Of a DNA stretch of 64,000 nucleotides, positions 25,091 to 34,358 are shown piece after piece; the first letter of the stretch is position 1, and the number at the start of each line of letters is the position of its first letter. The stretch covers positions 1-64,000 of the forward strand of contig DJGZ01000039.1 of assembly GCA_002433025.1 (NCBI GenBank), given 5' to 3'. Under the pieces are notes generated by a model. The model made no database searches. It worked only from the letters and a program-made list of their open reading frames with translations, and had not been told where the DNA came from. The stretch is from Bacteroidales bacterium UBA5833 (GTDB taxonomy: Bacteria > Bacteroidota > Bacteroidia > Bacteroidales > Lentimicrobiaceae). The translations under genes were made by a program, and so were the position numbers.

Positions 25091-25906
25091 ATGCAACTGC
25101 TTCAACAAACTATTGAAAATGCCTGGAACGACAGGAGATTGCTTGAGCAAAGCGCGGTAATGGGGGCTGTGGACGAGGTAATTGCCCGGCTTGACGAGGG
25201 AAGCCTGCGGGTAGCTACTCCAGGTGATGACGGCTGGGTTGTGAACGAATGGGTTAAGAAAGCTGTAATTTTGTATTTTCCCCTGCGCCGGATGGAAGTA
25301 ATGGAAGCCGGCCCGCTGGAGTTTCATGATAAAATCCCCCTGAAGCATAATTATGCAGAGCTGGGGGTAAGGGTGGTGCCGCATGCCGTTGCCCGCTATG
25401 GTTCCTACCTCGCCCCCGGGGTAATCATGATGCCGTCCTACATCAACATCGGCGCTTTTGTCGATAGCAATACCATGGTCGACACCTGGGCAACTGTTGG
25501 CTCATGCGCCCAGATAGGTAAAAACGTTCATTTATCGGGAGGCGTTGGCATTGGCGGTGTCCTTGAGCCGGTTCAGGCCTCACCGGTGATCATTGAAGAT
25601 GATTGTTTTATCGGGTCACGCAGCATCGTAGTGGAAGGGGTCAGAATCGGCCGGGAAGCCGTGCTGGGCGCCAATGTGGTTATTACCCGGAGCACCCGTA
25701 TCATCGATGTTTCAGGCAATGCACCTGTGGAATACAAGGGCTATGTCCCGCCACGGTCAGTAGTAATCCCCGGATCCTATCCCAAACAATTCCCTGCAGG
25801 AGAGTTCCAGGTATCCTGCGCCCTGATCATCGGGCAGCGCAAGGCATCAACAGATTTGAAAACCTCGCTTAACGACGCCTTGCGTAACTATGGAATACAG
25901 GCCTGA
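25091..25906 (+). CDS. dapD: 2,3,4,5-tetrahydropyridine-2,6-dicarboxylate N-succinyltransferase
   Basis: Transfers succinyl from succinyl-CoA to tetrahydrodipicolinate in the lysine/diaminopimelate pathway. The 271-residue protein has the N-terminal helical domain and a left-handed beta-helix of hexapeptide repeats from about residue 105 (for example VIMMPSYINIGAFVDSNTMV, GVGIGGVLEPVQASPVIIED, CFIGSRSIVVEGVRIG). Length equals the usual 270-275. Start chosen after the -7 box at 25065. Finding DapD in Bacteroidota is notable because many use the diaminopimelate aminotransferase route, so this lineage may use the succinylase branch or both. Confidence 0.95.
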   Translation: MQLLQQTIENAWNDRRLLEQSAVMGAVDEVIARLDEGSLRVATPGDDGWVVNEWVKKAVILYFPLRRMEVMEAGPLEFHDKIPLKHNYAELGVRVVPHAVARYGSYLAPGVIMMPSYINIGAFVDSNTMVDTWATVGSCAQIGKNVHLSGGVGIGGVLEPVQASPVIIEDDCFIGSRSIVVEGVRIGREAVLGANVVITRSTRIIDVSGNAPVEYKGYVPPRSVVIPGSYPKQFPAGEFQVSCALIIGQRKASTDLKTSLNDALRNYGIQA

Positions 25907-25964
25907 GAAATAACCTTGATCGTTTAATTGAGCAGATCTGCCCGAAAACAATAAACCAACCATC

Positions 25965-26972
25965 GTGCTGAAGAAGATTCTGATCATACAAACCGCATCT
26001 ATTGGCGATGTAATACTGTCGACTGCCCTTGCCGAAACACTTCATCAGGAGTTGCCTCATGCAGAAATCAGCTGCCTTGTACGAAAGGGTTACGATTCGT
26101 TATTTCACGGACACCCGTTTATACACCAGGTGCTGGTTTGGGATAAGAAAGGAACGAAATACCTCAACCTGCTGAAGCTGATCATGGAAATCAGAAGCTT
26201 CTGTTTTGATGCGGTCATCAATGTGCAAAGGTTTACATCATCGGGTATAGTGACTGCACTTTCCGGTGCAGCAATCAGATCCGGATTCATTAAAAATCCT
26301 TTATCTTTCTGCTTCACAAAGAAGGCTGAACATCGTATCGATATAAATGATAATCCCGAACATGAAATCATAAGGAACCACCGGCTGATAGATCATCTGG
26401 TTGCCGGAGGGCCATCGCGCCCACGCCTATATCCGGCCGAAGCGGACATTGAAACAGCCAGGCACTGGGTAAAAGGCAAATTCATTACGATTTCGCCCGC
26501 ATCGCTCTGGTTCACCAAACAATACCCCGAACATAAATGGGTTGAGCTAACCAACAACATTCCGGCAGGAATTGGTGTTATATTGTTAGGGTCGGCGGCC
26601 GACACCGGGCTATGTGCAAGGATCTCCGGCAAATCGGAAAGAGATGATATTGTTAACCTTGCAGGCAGGCTTTCTTTATTGCAATCTGCAGCCCTGATGC
26701 AGTTTGCCGTAATGAATTATGTAAACGATTCGGCGCCCCAGCATCTGGCTTCGGCTGTGAATGCCCCGGTTGCAGGCATCTTTTGCTCCACGGTGCCCGC
26801 TTTTGGCTTCGGGCCTTTGTCGGATGCTTCGCATATCATAGAAGCCCAGCCAAGCCCCGAATGCAGGCCATGCGGCCTGCACGGACTTAAGAAATGCCCG
26901 TTAGGCCATTTTAATTGTGCTGAGAAAATACAGACAAAACAATTGCTAAACATTCTGCCGTCAGATGAATGA
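25965..26972 (+). CDS. Glycosyltransferase family 9 (heptosyltransferase-like)
   Basis: A 335-residue GT-B fold enzyme. The N-terminus LKKILIIQTASIGDVILST is the GT9 acceptor-domain start; the C-terminal ADP-sugar domain includes SPASLWFTKQYPEHKWVEL, the G-S-A-A-D motif after strand beta, VNDSAPQHLASA with the conserved D-S-(A/G)-P-x-H, and a cysteine-rich tail ECRPCGLHGLKKCPLGHFNC, as in WaaF/WaaC-like proteins. It probably adds a heptose or related sugar to the lipid A core. The start is GTG at 25965. The last 8 nt overlap the tsaC-type gene, indicating cotranscription. Confidence 0.88.
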   Translation: MLKKILIIQTASIGDVILSTALAETLHQELPHAEISCLVRKGYDSLFHGHPFIHQVLVWDKKGTKYLNLLKLIMEIRSFCFDAVINVQRFTSSGIVTALSGAAIRSGFIKNPLSFCFTKKAEHRIDINDNPEHEIIRNHRLIDHLVAGGPSRPRLYPAEADIETARHWVKGKFITISPASLWFTKQYPEHKWVELTNNIPAGIGVILLGSAADTGLCARISGKSERDDIVNLAGRLSLLQSAALMQFAVMNYVNDSAPQHLASAVNAPVAGIFCSTVPAFGFGPLSDASHIIEAQPSPECRPCGLHGLKKCPLGHFNCAEKIQTKQLLNILPSDE

Positions 26973-27540
26973 GATGATAAAAGAAGAAATTCAGAAAACA
27001 GTGAAGGTCCTCAAAAACGGAGGCGTCATCCTATATCCTACTGATACCGTCTGGGGCCTTGGCTGCGACGCTTTGAACGCCAGGGCTGTTGACAAAATTT
27101 ATAAAATTAAGAAGAGGCAGGAAAGTAAAAGCCTGATCATACTACTGAATAGTTTTGAAGCTTTGAACGAATACGTGCAGAAAGTGCCTGAAATAGCGGA
27201 AGACCTGATCAGCAGCATTGAAAAACCGGTAACCGTTATTTATGACAATGCACGCAACCTGCCCAGAAATGTTTCTGCACCCGACGGAACCATTGCCATC
27301 AGGGTAGTGAGGGATGAGTTCTGTAAAAACTTAATTTCCGCCCTGGGCCATCCGCTGGTCTCATCCTCTGCCAATATCTCAGGCGAGCCGACACCATTGG
27401 TTTTCAGCCAGATTGCCCCGGATATCATAAATAAAGTTGACTATTGCGTTCAGCTTTATCATGATCAGTTCAACCAGGCCAAAGCATCCACCATCATCAG
27501 GCTTTTTTCCAACGGCGATTATAAAGTCATCAGGGATTAG
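26965..27540 (+). CDS. tsaC: L-threonylcarbamoyladenylate synthase (YrdC/TsaC type)
   Basis: Makes threonylcarbamoyl-AMP from threonine, bicarbonate and ATP for t6A modification of ANN-decoding tRNAs. The 191-residue protein is a single YrdC domain: GGVILYPTDTVWGLGCDAL, IKKRQESKSLIILL, and the SSANISGEPTP motif near residue 135. It lacks the Sua5 C-terminal domain. It overlaps the GT9 gene by 8 nt. Confidence 0.94.
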   Translation: MNEMIKEEIQKTVKVLKNGGVILYPTDTVWGLGCDALNARAVDKIYKIKKRQESKSLIILLNSFEALNEYVQKVPEIAEDLISSIEKPVTVIYDNARNLPRNVSAPDGTIAIRVVRDEFCKNLISALGHPLVSSSANISGEPTPLVFSQIAPDIINKVDYCVQLYHDQFNQAKASTIIRLFSNGDYKVIRD

Positions 27541-27699
27541 GCCGTTTATATTAAAACCGGTTTTACCAATCATTTATTTATCAATATTTTATCTGACTTA
27601 CATTCCTGTTCTGTTCCCGGAAATTCTTTTCGGTGCACCCTTTGCTGTTCGGGAAAATAGCTGTAATTTCGCGGCCGTTTTCAGGAAGGGTTTAACTTT

Positions 27700-28416
27700 A
27701 TGATCCAAAGGGTATTCTATCTTATGTTGATAATGCTTTCAGGCTTCCCCGGACTGCTGTCTGCCCAGGACAGTCTTCGCCGGCATAAGCTGGATGCTTC
27801 GTTTGATATTTACACCCATCACCTCTGGAGGGGCGCCGCCAATGGCACCTCTGTCAGTCTGCAGCCGTCGGTGGAATACAGTTACGGCAATTTCAGCGCT
27901 GGGGCATGGGGCGCCTGGAGCATCGACGGAAGCTATACCGAACTGGATCTTTATGCCGCATACAGCCTCGGCAGTTTCAATGTCACTTTGTACGATTACT
28001 TCTGCCCGGTCAATCCTGTAAAGGAATTTGAGTTTTTCGAAATCAGGCAGGGCACCACCCGTCACACATTAGATCTGAATGTGGCTTATGCCCGCCCCGA
28101 AACACATCCTTTCGGATTGCTTATTGCCACCATGATATACGGAGATGACATCAATCCTGAATCCGGCCGTAATTACTACTCAACATACATCGAACCCTCC
28201 TTCCACTTCAGATTGTTGAAATCCGACATGAAACTGGTTTCCGGATTTACCCCGGTGAAGAGTTATTACGCAAGCAGATTTGCTTTTGTCAATACGGGCT
28301 TGTCAGCATCCCGGATTGTAAAACTGGCCCGCAAAGTCAACATTCCCGCCATCTTGAAACTTGCTTATAATCCCTATGCTGACAAATTTCACTTTTCTTT
28401 CGGAGTGACTCTCTGA
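27700..28416 (+). CDS. TorF-like (Gcw_chp) outer-membrane protein
   Basis: A 238-residue exported protein with signal peptide (1-22, ending LLSAQ) and predominantly beta structure. The segment DIYTHHLWRGAANGTSVSLQP and the repeated Y-S-Y-G-N-F-S-A-G-A-W-G-A-W motif match the Gcw_chp/TorF putative porin family, a 12-strand-type barrel of unknown substrate. It ends FHFSFGVTL, with aromatic residues near the C-terminus. It stands alone between the tsaC-type gene and the E1 dehydrogenase. A near-consensus -7 (TAATTTCG, one mismatch) lies at 27664-27671. Confidence 0.75.
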   Translation: MIQRVFYLMLIMLSGFPGLLSAQDSLRRHKLDASFDIYTHHLWRGAANGTSVSLQPSVEYSYGNFSAGAWGAWSIDGSYTELDLYAAYSLGSFNVTLYDYFCPVNPVKEFEFFEIRQGTTRHTLDLNVAYARPETHPFGLLIATMIYGDDINPESGRNYYSTYIEPSFHFRLLKSDMKLVSGFTPVKSYYASRFAFVNTGLSASRIVKLARKVNIPAILKLAYNPYADKFHFSFGVTL

Positions 28417-28685
28417 CCATCGCAGATCGCAGGACCCGTTATCCTATTAAGGGCAGCGTTGCATGAAATTGCCATTCCCCCTCCGGAAGCTCCGTTTCCC
28501 GCTTTCAACATCCTGTAAAATGATTCTTCATGGCAACAGGACAGGTGAAGTCATTCTCAAACCATTGTTAAATAATGGATTAACCCCTGCTCTCCATCAT
28601 AAGGTGAATGGTTGAACAAACCCGTGCATGGGTTGTTATATGGACTGTTAATTCATTTACGACTATCCTGTTTTAATTGCAGACA

Positions 28686-30731
28686 ATGGAAAGAACTAAA
28701 GCTTTCGGAATCAAGACTACCGACAAGGAAACGCTAAAAAAATGGTACTACCTGATGACGCTCGGGCGTAAACTTGATGACCGTGCTCCAAACTACCTGA
28801 AACAAGCACTGGGCTGGTCATACCACGCCCCATATGCCGGGCATGATGGCATTCAGCTTGCCATCGGCCAGGTTTTTGAAAAGAACAATGATCACCTGTT
28901 CCCTTATTACAGGGATATGCTCACCGCTATTTCGGCCGGTATTACAGCTGAAGAGATCATCCTTAACGGTATTTCCAAAGGAACAGATATTGCCAGCGGA
29001 GGCAGGCACATGTCAAACCACTTTGCAAAACCGGCCTGGAACATACACAATGTTTCCTCCGCCACCGGAAACCACACCCTTCATGCAGTGGGCGTAGCCC
29101 GGGCAATCAAGAAATACGGAGTAAAGGCAGTTGCCATCAGTTCGCAGGGCGAATCCTCCACCAGCGAAGGCTATGTTTATGAAGCCATTAACGGAGCCAG
29201 CAATGAAAAACTGCCGGTAGTTTTTGTTTTTCAGGACAACAATTACGGAATTTCTGTGCATAAACGGGACCAGACGGCCAACTGGAGGGCCGCCGACAAT
29301 TTCAGGGGCTTTAAGAACCTGAGGATCATACATTGTGATGGAAAGAATGTCTTTGATTCGATGAACGCAATGACAGAGGCCAGGCATTATGCCATAGAGC
29401 ATCAAACGCCTGTTATTGTGCATGCTTCCACGATCAGGATCCATTCTCATTCCAATTCCGACAAGCATGAGCTTTACCGCGATGATAACGAACGGTTCTG
29501 CGCTATGGCCAACGATCCTTTCGACCGTTACCGGAAAACACTGATCATTTCAGGCAGGGTAAGTGAAGCAGAGCTCGATGAACTCGACAAACAGGCCAAA
29601 GAAGAAGTTTCAAAGGCTCACAAAAAGGCCTTGGCAGCGCCCGACCCTGATCCGGCAAGCATTTTTGATTTTGTAATTCCGGCCCCATATCCCGCTTCAA
29701 AATATCCGGACGGAACACACAATTTACAGTCGGGTGAAAAACTCAAACTGATCCAGGCGCTGAACCAGACACTCAAAGCCGAATTCCGTCACAATCCTGA
29801 CACTTTTATCTGGGGTCAGGATATCGCCAACAAGGAAAAAGGAGGCATTTTTAATGTCAGCAAAGGCCTGCAGCAGGAATTCGGCATCGAACGCGTTTTC
29901 AACGGCCCCATCGCCGAAGATTTTATCGTTGGCACTGCCAATGGCATGAGCCGTTTCAATAAAAAACTGAGAATTGTCATCGAAGGGGCTGAGTTTGCAG
30001 ACTATTTCTGGCCGGCAATGGAACAGTTTGTGGAACTGACCCATGATTACTGGCGCAGCAACGGCGCTTTTGCCCCCAATGTGACGGTTCGTCTGGCTTC
30101 GGGAGGATATATAGGCGGAGGGCTCTACCATTCCCAAACCATTGAGGGCGCTCTGGCAACATTCCCGGGCATCCGCATCGTTTACCCGTCATTTGCCGAC
30201 GATGCTGCAGGGTTGCTCAGGACCTCTGTCCGCTCCGAAGGACCTACCATGTTTCTGGAACCCAAAGCGCTCTATAACGACCCGCTTTCCGAAACATACG
30301 TTCCTGAAGATTTTGAAGTTCCTTTCGGGAAATCGCGCATACGCAGAACGGGCACCGATCTCAGCATCATCACATACGGAAACACTACCCATATGAGCCT
30401 TGCCGTAGCTGAGCGCATAGCCTCAGAAACCGGAAAAAGCATCGAAGTGGTGGACATCCGTTCCCTGATTCCGCTGGATAAGGAAGGCATACTCAATTCG
30501 GTGAAAAAAACCAGCCGCGCCCTGGTGGTGCATGAAGACAAGGTGTTCGGCGGTTTTGGCGGAGAAATTGCCGCCATGATTACCGAGGAAGCCTTTACTT
30601 TCCTTGATGCCCCTGTTAAACGGATCGGGTCAACATTTACTCCGGTTGGCTTCAACCGTATCCTTGAAAAAGTCATCCTCCCCGATCAGGAAAGGATTTA
30701 CAAAGCAGCGATGGAATTGCTGAATTTCTGA
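28686..30731 (+). CDS. Thiamine-dependent dehydrogenase E1, fused alpha and beta subunits
   Basis: The E1 part of a 2-oxo acid dehydrogenase (branched-chain or pyruvate type): decarboxylates the 2-oxo acid and passes the acyl group to lipoyl-E2. The 681-residue chain joins an alpha half (1-330) and a beta half (from about 345) that are separate subunits in many bacteria. The alpha half carries the thiamine motif GESSTSEG at 155-162 and the downstream DNNYGIS (184-190); the usual third Gly of G-(D/E)-G is Ser. The beta half has GPIAEDFIVGTANGMS and VHEDKVFGGFGGEIAA. Neighbouring E2 and E3 genes are absent. The ATG at 28686 is chosen over the TTG at 28677. Confidence 0.93.
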   Translation: MERTKAFGIKTTDKETLKKWYYLMTLGRKLDDRAPNYLKQALGWSYHAPYAGHDGIQLAIGQVFEKNNDHLFPYYRDMLTAISAGITAEEIILNGISKGTDIASGGRHMSNHFAKPAWNIHNVSSATGNHTLHAVGVARAIKKYGVKAVAISSQGESSTSEGYVYEAINGASNEKLPVVFVFQDNNYGISVHKRDQTANWRAADNFRGFKNLRIIHCDGKNVFDSMNAMTEARHYAIEHQTPVIVHASTIRIHSHSNSDKHELYRDDNERFCAMANDPFDRYRKTLIISGRVSEAELDELDKQAKEEVSKAHKKALAAPDPDPASIFDFVIPAPYPASKYPDGTHNLQSGEKLKLIQALNQTLKAEFRHNPDTFIWGQDIANKEKGGIFNVSKGLQQEFGIERVFNGPIAEDFIVGTANGMSRFNKKLRIVIEGAEFADYFWPAMEQFVELTHDYWRSNGAFAPNVTVRLASGGYIGGGLYHSQTIEGALATFPGIRIVYPSFADDAAGLLRTSVRSEGPTMFLEPKALYNDPLSETYVPEDFEVPFGKSRIRRTGTDLSIITYGNTTHMSLAVAERIASETGKSIEVVDIRSLIPLDKEGILNSVKKTSRALVVHEDKVFGGFGGEIAAMITEEAFTFLDAPVKRIGSTFTPVGFNRILEKVILPDQERIYKAAMELLNF

Positions 30732-30750
30732 ATTGATACTTCAAAGGCTA

Positions 30751-30780
30751 ACGGGTTCGTAATCACGGACCCGTTTTTTT
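30751..30780 (+). terminator. Rho-independent terminator of the E1 dehydrogenase gene
   Basis: 9-bp stem with one G-U pair (30751-30759 with 30766-30774), 6-nt loop, followed by seven T residues; 19 nt beyond the stop codon. Confidence 0.85.
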
Positions 30781-30856
30781 CGCCCCCCCAAACCATGATT
30801 AAATGCTATATTGCTGATTTATTATCATTTAAGCGAAGTATCTATTGAAAAAACAG

Positions 30857-30864
30857 TATTTTTG
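30857..30864 (+). promoter_or_regulatory. -7 promoter element of the M3 peptidase gene
   Basis: TATTTTTG, a perfect TAnnTTTG, followed by about 35 nt of leader before the ATG at 30900. Confidence 0.5.
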
Positions 30865-30899
30865 CCGGAAAGGATATTGTTTAACTTAACCGGTTTGTA

Positions 30900-33017
30900 A
30901 TGAAAAAACTAACCTTAATCTTATTGGCTGCCACTATGATAACAGCTTGTAAAACAGGTGGAGATAAGAAGTCTTCCAGTGAAAACCCGTTCTTTGCTGA
31001 ATATGACACCCCGTTTGGTGTTCCGCCTTTCAGTGAGATTAAAAATGAGCACTTTTTACCTGCCATTGAAAAAGGAATTGAAGAACAGACATCCGAAATT
31101 GCTGCCATCGTCAGCAACCCGGATCCGGCTGATTTTGAAAACACCATCGCCGCCTATGATTACAGCGGAGAGATGATCAGGAAAGTTACCGGAGTTTTCT
31201 ATAACTACAACTCTTCCAACACAAACGATGAAATTCAGGCACTTGCCAAGGAGATTGCTCCGAAACTATCGGCACATTATGACAACATCAACCTGAATCC
31301 GGAACTCTTCAAAAGAGTCAAAACGGTTTATGAAAACCGCAACTCCCTTAACCTGAACGGGGAGCAGGCCCGTTTGCTGGAAGATACTTACAAGGATTTT
31401 GTACGGGGAGGCGCTGCCCTGGATAGCGCGGCACAGGCCCGCTTCCGCGAAATCAACCAGGAATTGTCAGTACTTACGCTCCAGTTCGGCGAAAATGTTC
31501 TTGCCGAAACCAATGCCTTCAAACTGGTGATCGAAAGCCAGGATGACCTCGAAGGACTGACCCGGGGCCTGATCGATCAGGGCGCCGAAACTGCCAAAGC
31601 TGCCGGAATGGAAGGGAAATGGGTATACACCCTGCACAACCCCAGCATCATGCCTTTCCTGCAGTATTCTGCCAAAAGGGAATTGCGCGAGAAAATTTAC
31701 AAGGCATACATCAACCGCGGAAATAATAATAACGATAAGGACAACAAAGTACTGATCGGAAAAATTGCAGCCCTCAGGCTCGAACGTGCCAACCTGCTTG
31801 GTTATGAAACCCATGCGGCCTTTATCCTTGAGGAAAACATGGCTAAAAACGCCGGCAATGTGCTTGACCTCTTAAACCAGCTCTGGACCCCGGCCCTGAA
31901 ACGAGCCAAAGCCGAGGTTGCCCAACTGCAGGCAATCATCGACAAGGAAGGCGGCAACTTTAAGCTGCAGCCATGGGACTGGAGCTACTATGCCGAGAAA
32001 CTGCGCAAAGAACAGTATGACCTGGACGATGAGCAGTTAAAACCTTATTTCCCACTTGAAAATGTGAAACAGGGAATATTTACCGTTTGTAATAATCTTT
32101 ACGGAATTACCTTTACCGAGCGGAAAGACATCCCGGTATACCATCCTGAAGCAGCTGCCTATGAAGTTAAAGAAGCCAACGGAGATCACATCGGCGTGCT
32201 TTATATGGATTTCCATCCGCGCGAAAGCAAAAGGGGCGGTGCCTGGATGAGCAGTTACCGCAAACAATACGTGAAAAACGGAGAAAAGATCAGCCCCGTG
32301 ATCACCATTGTATGTAACTTCACCAAACCCACTGCCAGTCAGCCATCCCTGCTCACCTTTGACGAAACCAGCACTTTTTTCCATGAGTTCGGACACGCAC
32401 TTCACGGATTGCTTTCCAATTCAACCTATTACAGCCTGAGCGGCACCTCGGTTCCCCGCGATTTTGTGGAATTACCTTCACAAATCATGGAAAACTGGGC
32501 CTCTGAGCCAGAGGTACTGAAATTATATGCCAAACATTACCAGACAGGGGAAGTGATTCCGGATGATCTGATCGGAAAAATACAGAACAGCGCCTATTTC
32601 AACCAGGGCTTTGCAACTGTTGAATACCTGGCGGCATCATTCCTCGATATGGGTTATCATAATATGAAGGAATTTAAACTTACCGATGTCAGTTCATTTG
32701 AGGATGCCACCCTCGCGCAGATCGGGCTGATCCCCGAAATCACTTCACGCTACCGCAGCACCTATTTCAACCATATCTTCAGCGGTGGTTACTCTTCGGG
32801 TTACTACAGCTATATCTGGTCGGGCATCCTTGATTCCGACGCTTTTGAAGCATTTAAGGAGAACGGCCTCTTCGACCAGGCAACCGCTGAATCATTCCGT
32901 AAAAACATCCTGGAACGCGGCGGGACTGAAGATCCGATGGTATTGTACAAAAAGTTCAGGGGCGCTGAGCCGGACATCAAACCACTGCTGAAACGCAGGG
33001 GACTGCTCGAAGGTTAA
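30900..33017 (+). CDS. M3-family oligopeptidase lipoprotein (Dcp-like)
   Basis: A zinc metallopeptidase of family M3, 705 residues, similar in layout to peptidyl-dipeptidase Dcp. The N-terminus MKKLTLILLAATMITAC is a lipoprotein signal with Cys17 lipidated, so the enzyme is probably periplasmic and membrane-tethered, unlike cytoplasmic Dcp. The active site HEFGH is at 495-499, with the third zinc ligand Glu524 in DFVELPSQ. The long helical N-domain (about 60-480) forms the substrate channel. It should cut C-terminal dipeptides from short peptides. It has its own promoter box and terminator. Confidence 0.95.
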   Translation: MKKLTLILLAATMITACKTGGDKKSSSENPFFAEYDTPFGVPPFSEIKNEHFLPAIEKGIEEQTSEIAAIVSNPDPADFENTIAAYDYSGEMIRKVTGVFYNYNSSNTNDEIQALAKEIAPKLSAHYDNINLNPELFKRVKTVYENRNSLNLNGEQARLLEDTYKDFVRGGAALDSAAQARFREINQELSVLTLQFGENVLAETNAFKLVIESQDDLEGLTRGLIDQGAETAKAAGMEGKWVYTLHNPSIMPFLQYSAKRELREKIYKAYINRGNNNNDKDNKVLIGKIAALRLERANLLGYETHAAFILEENMAKNAGNVLDLLNQLWTPALKRAKAEVAQLQAIIDKEGGNFKLQPWDWSYYAEKLRKEQYDLDDEQLKPYFPLENVKQGIFTVCNNLYGITFTERKDIPVYHPEAAAYEVKEANGDHIGVLYMDFHPRESKRGGAWMSSYRKQYVKNGEKISPVITIVCNFTKPTASQPSLLTFDETSTFFHEFGHALHGLLSNSTYYSLSGTSVPRDFVELPSQIMENWASEPEVLKLYAKHYQTGEVIPDDLIGKIQNSAYFNQGFATVEYLAASFLDMGYHNMKEFKLTDVSSFEDATLAQIGLIPEITSRYRSTYFNHIFSGGYSSGYYSYIWSGILDSDAFEAFKENGLFDQATAESFRKNILERGGTEDPMVLYKKFRGAEPDIKPLLKRRGLLEG

Positions 33018-33039
33018 ACCATGACAATCTTATTTTAAC

Positions 33040-33073
33040 AACAAAGGCTGCCTCGGATGATGCAGCCTTTGTT
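33040..33073 (+). terminator. Rho-independent terminator of the M3 peptidase gene
   Basis: Perfect 12-bp stem (33040-33051 with 33062-33073) and 10-nt loop, 22 nt beyond the stop codon. The T tail is short, so it may act mainly as a stabilising 3' hairpin. Confidence 0.75.
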
Positions 33074-33185
33074 ATTCCTGATTTGATTTCAGAACAAACA
33101 AACTGACGAGGCTTCGGGAACAGGCCATGTTATAGCACCACATTGCCTGATGTATAATATTCAACGGGCATTGTCTTCCACTGGC

Positions 33186-33635
33186 CTATTCATTATTCAG
33201 CGAGGTAATTCCCTGATCTTTAAGTTTCTTCAAAGCATTTTTCATATCATTTACCTGATCTGCCGGGTGTCCCTGCCAAACTGTAACCTCACCAATTACT
33301 CTAAAAGGTTCGGAAGAGCGGTAGGATTGCGTCGGATTACCGGGAAACTTTCTGTCTGTGAGATCAGGGTCGTCTTCAATTGCTCCGGTCGGCTCCACCA
33401 GATAAATCCTCTCCGGCCCGTCACCCATTGCCAGCTCAGCTCCCCAGATAGCAGCATCCAACGTTGCCGATAAAAAAATATACTTTGCATTTTTATGTTG
33501 TCCATGGTTTGACTGATAACCGGCTTCGATAAAATCTCCGATTTTCAACTCAGCCTTTGTCCCGTGAAAATAAGTCCGGGAAAATGGGGTTGCACCCAAT
33601 CCGCCAGTCTGACCATTTTTCAGATTCTGTTCCAT
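33186..33635 (-). CDS. arr: NAD+-rifampin ADP-ribosyltransferase (Arr)
   Basis: Inactivates rifamycins by ADP-ribosylating the ansa-chain hydroxyl. The 149-residue protein spans the full Arr family length and shows its hallmarks: YFHGTKAELKIGDFIEAGY (22-40, with His24), KYIFLSAT with Tyr52, AIWGAELAMG, IYLVEPTGAIEDDPDLTDR with the acidic DD at 88-89, and FPGNPTQSYRSSEP. These positions correspond to the known His/Tyr/Asp active-site residues of Arr. It is not in an integron or next to a transposase; flanks are an M3 peptidase and YbaN. No consensus -7 box is seen upstream. Conferring rifampin resistance is likely by homology but unproven here. Confidence 0.93.
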   Translation of the reverse strand: MEQNLKNGQTGGLGATPFSRTYFHGTKAELKIGDFIEAGYQSNHGQHKNAKYIFLSATLDAAIWGAELAMGDGPERIYLVEPTGAIEDDPDLTDRKFPGNPTQSYRSSEPFRVIGEVTVWQGHPADQVNDMKNALKKLKDQGITSLNNE

Positions 33636-33714
33636 AATAAATGCCCCGGTTTTTACTTCAGCATACCATTAGGTTGTTCTTATCAGGATATAAGCGAATC
33701 AGAATTTTTCATCA

Positions 33715-34137
33715 TCAATTATCATCCCGGTGAAGTGTCTTAAACCTGAGTATATGAATGGTTACCGTAATCCCGATAAACGCAAGACCGGTATGCAGCC
33801 ACCAATAGGGGGGAGAAAACAGAAATGACATACTCAGCGTCAGCCATAGAAAAACAAGGCTGTAAACCTTATTTCTTAAAGTTATGCCCCTTCCCGATTT
33901 GTAATTTCTGATGTAAGGACCAAGGTAGCGGTTATGAAGCAGGCGGTGGTTCATTTTTTCGGATGAACGCATAAAACACCACGAAGAAAGTAACAGAAAC
34001 GGTGTGGTTGGCAACAAAGGAAGAAAAATTCCTGCAAAACCCAGCAGGGCAGAAACTACGCCTGAAGTCATAAGGAGCGACCTGACAATCGGATTACGAT
34101 GAAAACGGGGCTTTGGCGCCTGGGATTGTTTATCCAT
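33715..34137 (-). CDS. YbaN/DUF454 inner-membrane protein
   Basis: A 140-residue membrane protein with about four hydrophobic helices. The diagnostic YbaN motif is present: GFAGIFLPLLPTTPFLLLSS followed by WCFMRSS and LLHNRYLGPYIRNYKSGRG. The first 20 residues are polar with prolines. Function of the family is unknown. It sits downstream of a large hairpin region and upstream of arr. Confidence 0.88.
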   Translation of the reverse strand: MDKQSQAPKPRFHRNPIVRSLLMTSGVVSALLGFAGIFLPLLPTTPFLLLSSWCFMRSSEKMNHRLLHNRYLGPYIRNYKSGRGITLRNKVYSLVFLWLTLSMSFLFSPPYWWLHTGLAFIGITVTIHILRFKTLHRDDN

Positions 34138-34290
34138 TAAGATACATTTCTAGATGATTTACAAATTATTAGCACACTCGTGAATCTGTCAGGCAGCTAT
34201 CCACTATTAAAATTTCATTAAAAGTTGCTTTTCCTTAACGGAAATCCCTGATCCTGCCTTACCTTTACCTCACATTAAGCTAAACAAGTC

Positions 34291-34333
34291 TTCGTCCCGG
34301 TAATGAGCCTGAGTAACTCACTACCGGGATGAA
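34291..34333. repeat. Large imperfect inverted repeat between YbaN and DUF2461 genes
   Basis: Arms 34291-34307 and 34317-34333 pair over 17 bp with one mismatch and one wobble, enclosing a 9-nt loop. It lies between the stop of the DUF2461 gene and the start of ybaN on the same strand. There is no T-run on either strand, so it is not a standard terminator. It may be a protein-binding site or a transcript-end hairpin. Confidence 0.6.
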
Positions 34334-34358
34334 CGTTTTATATCCCCGTATTTTATTC

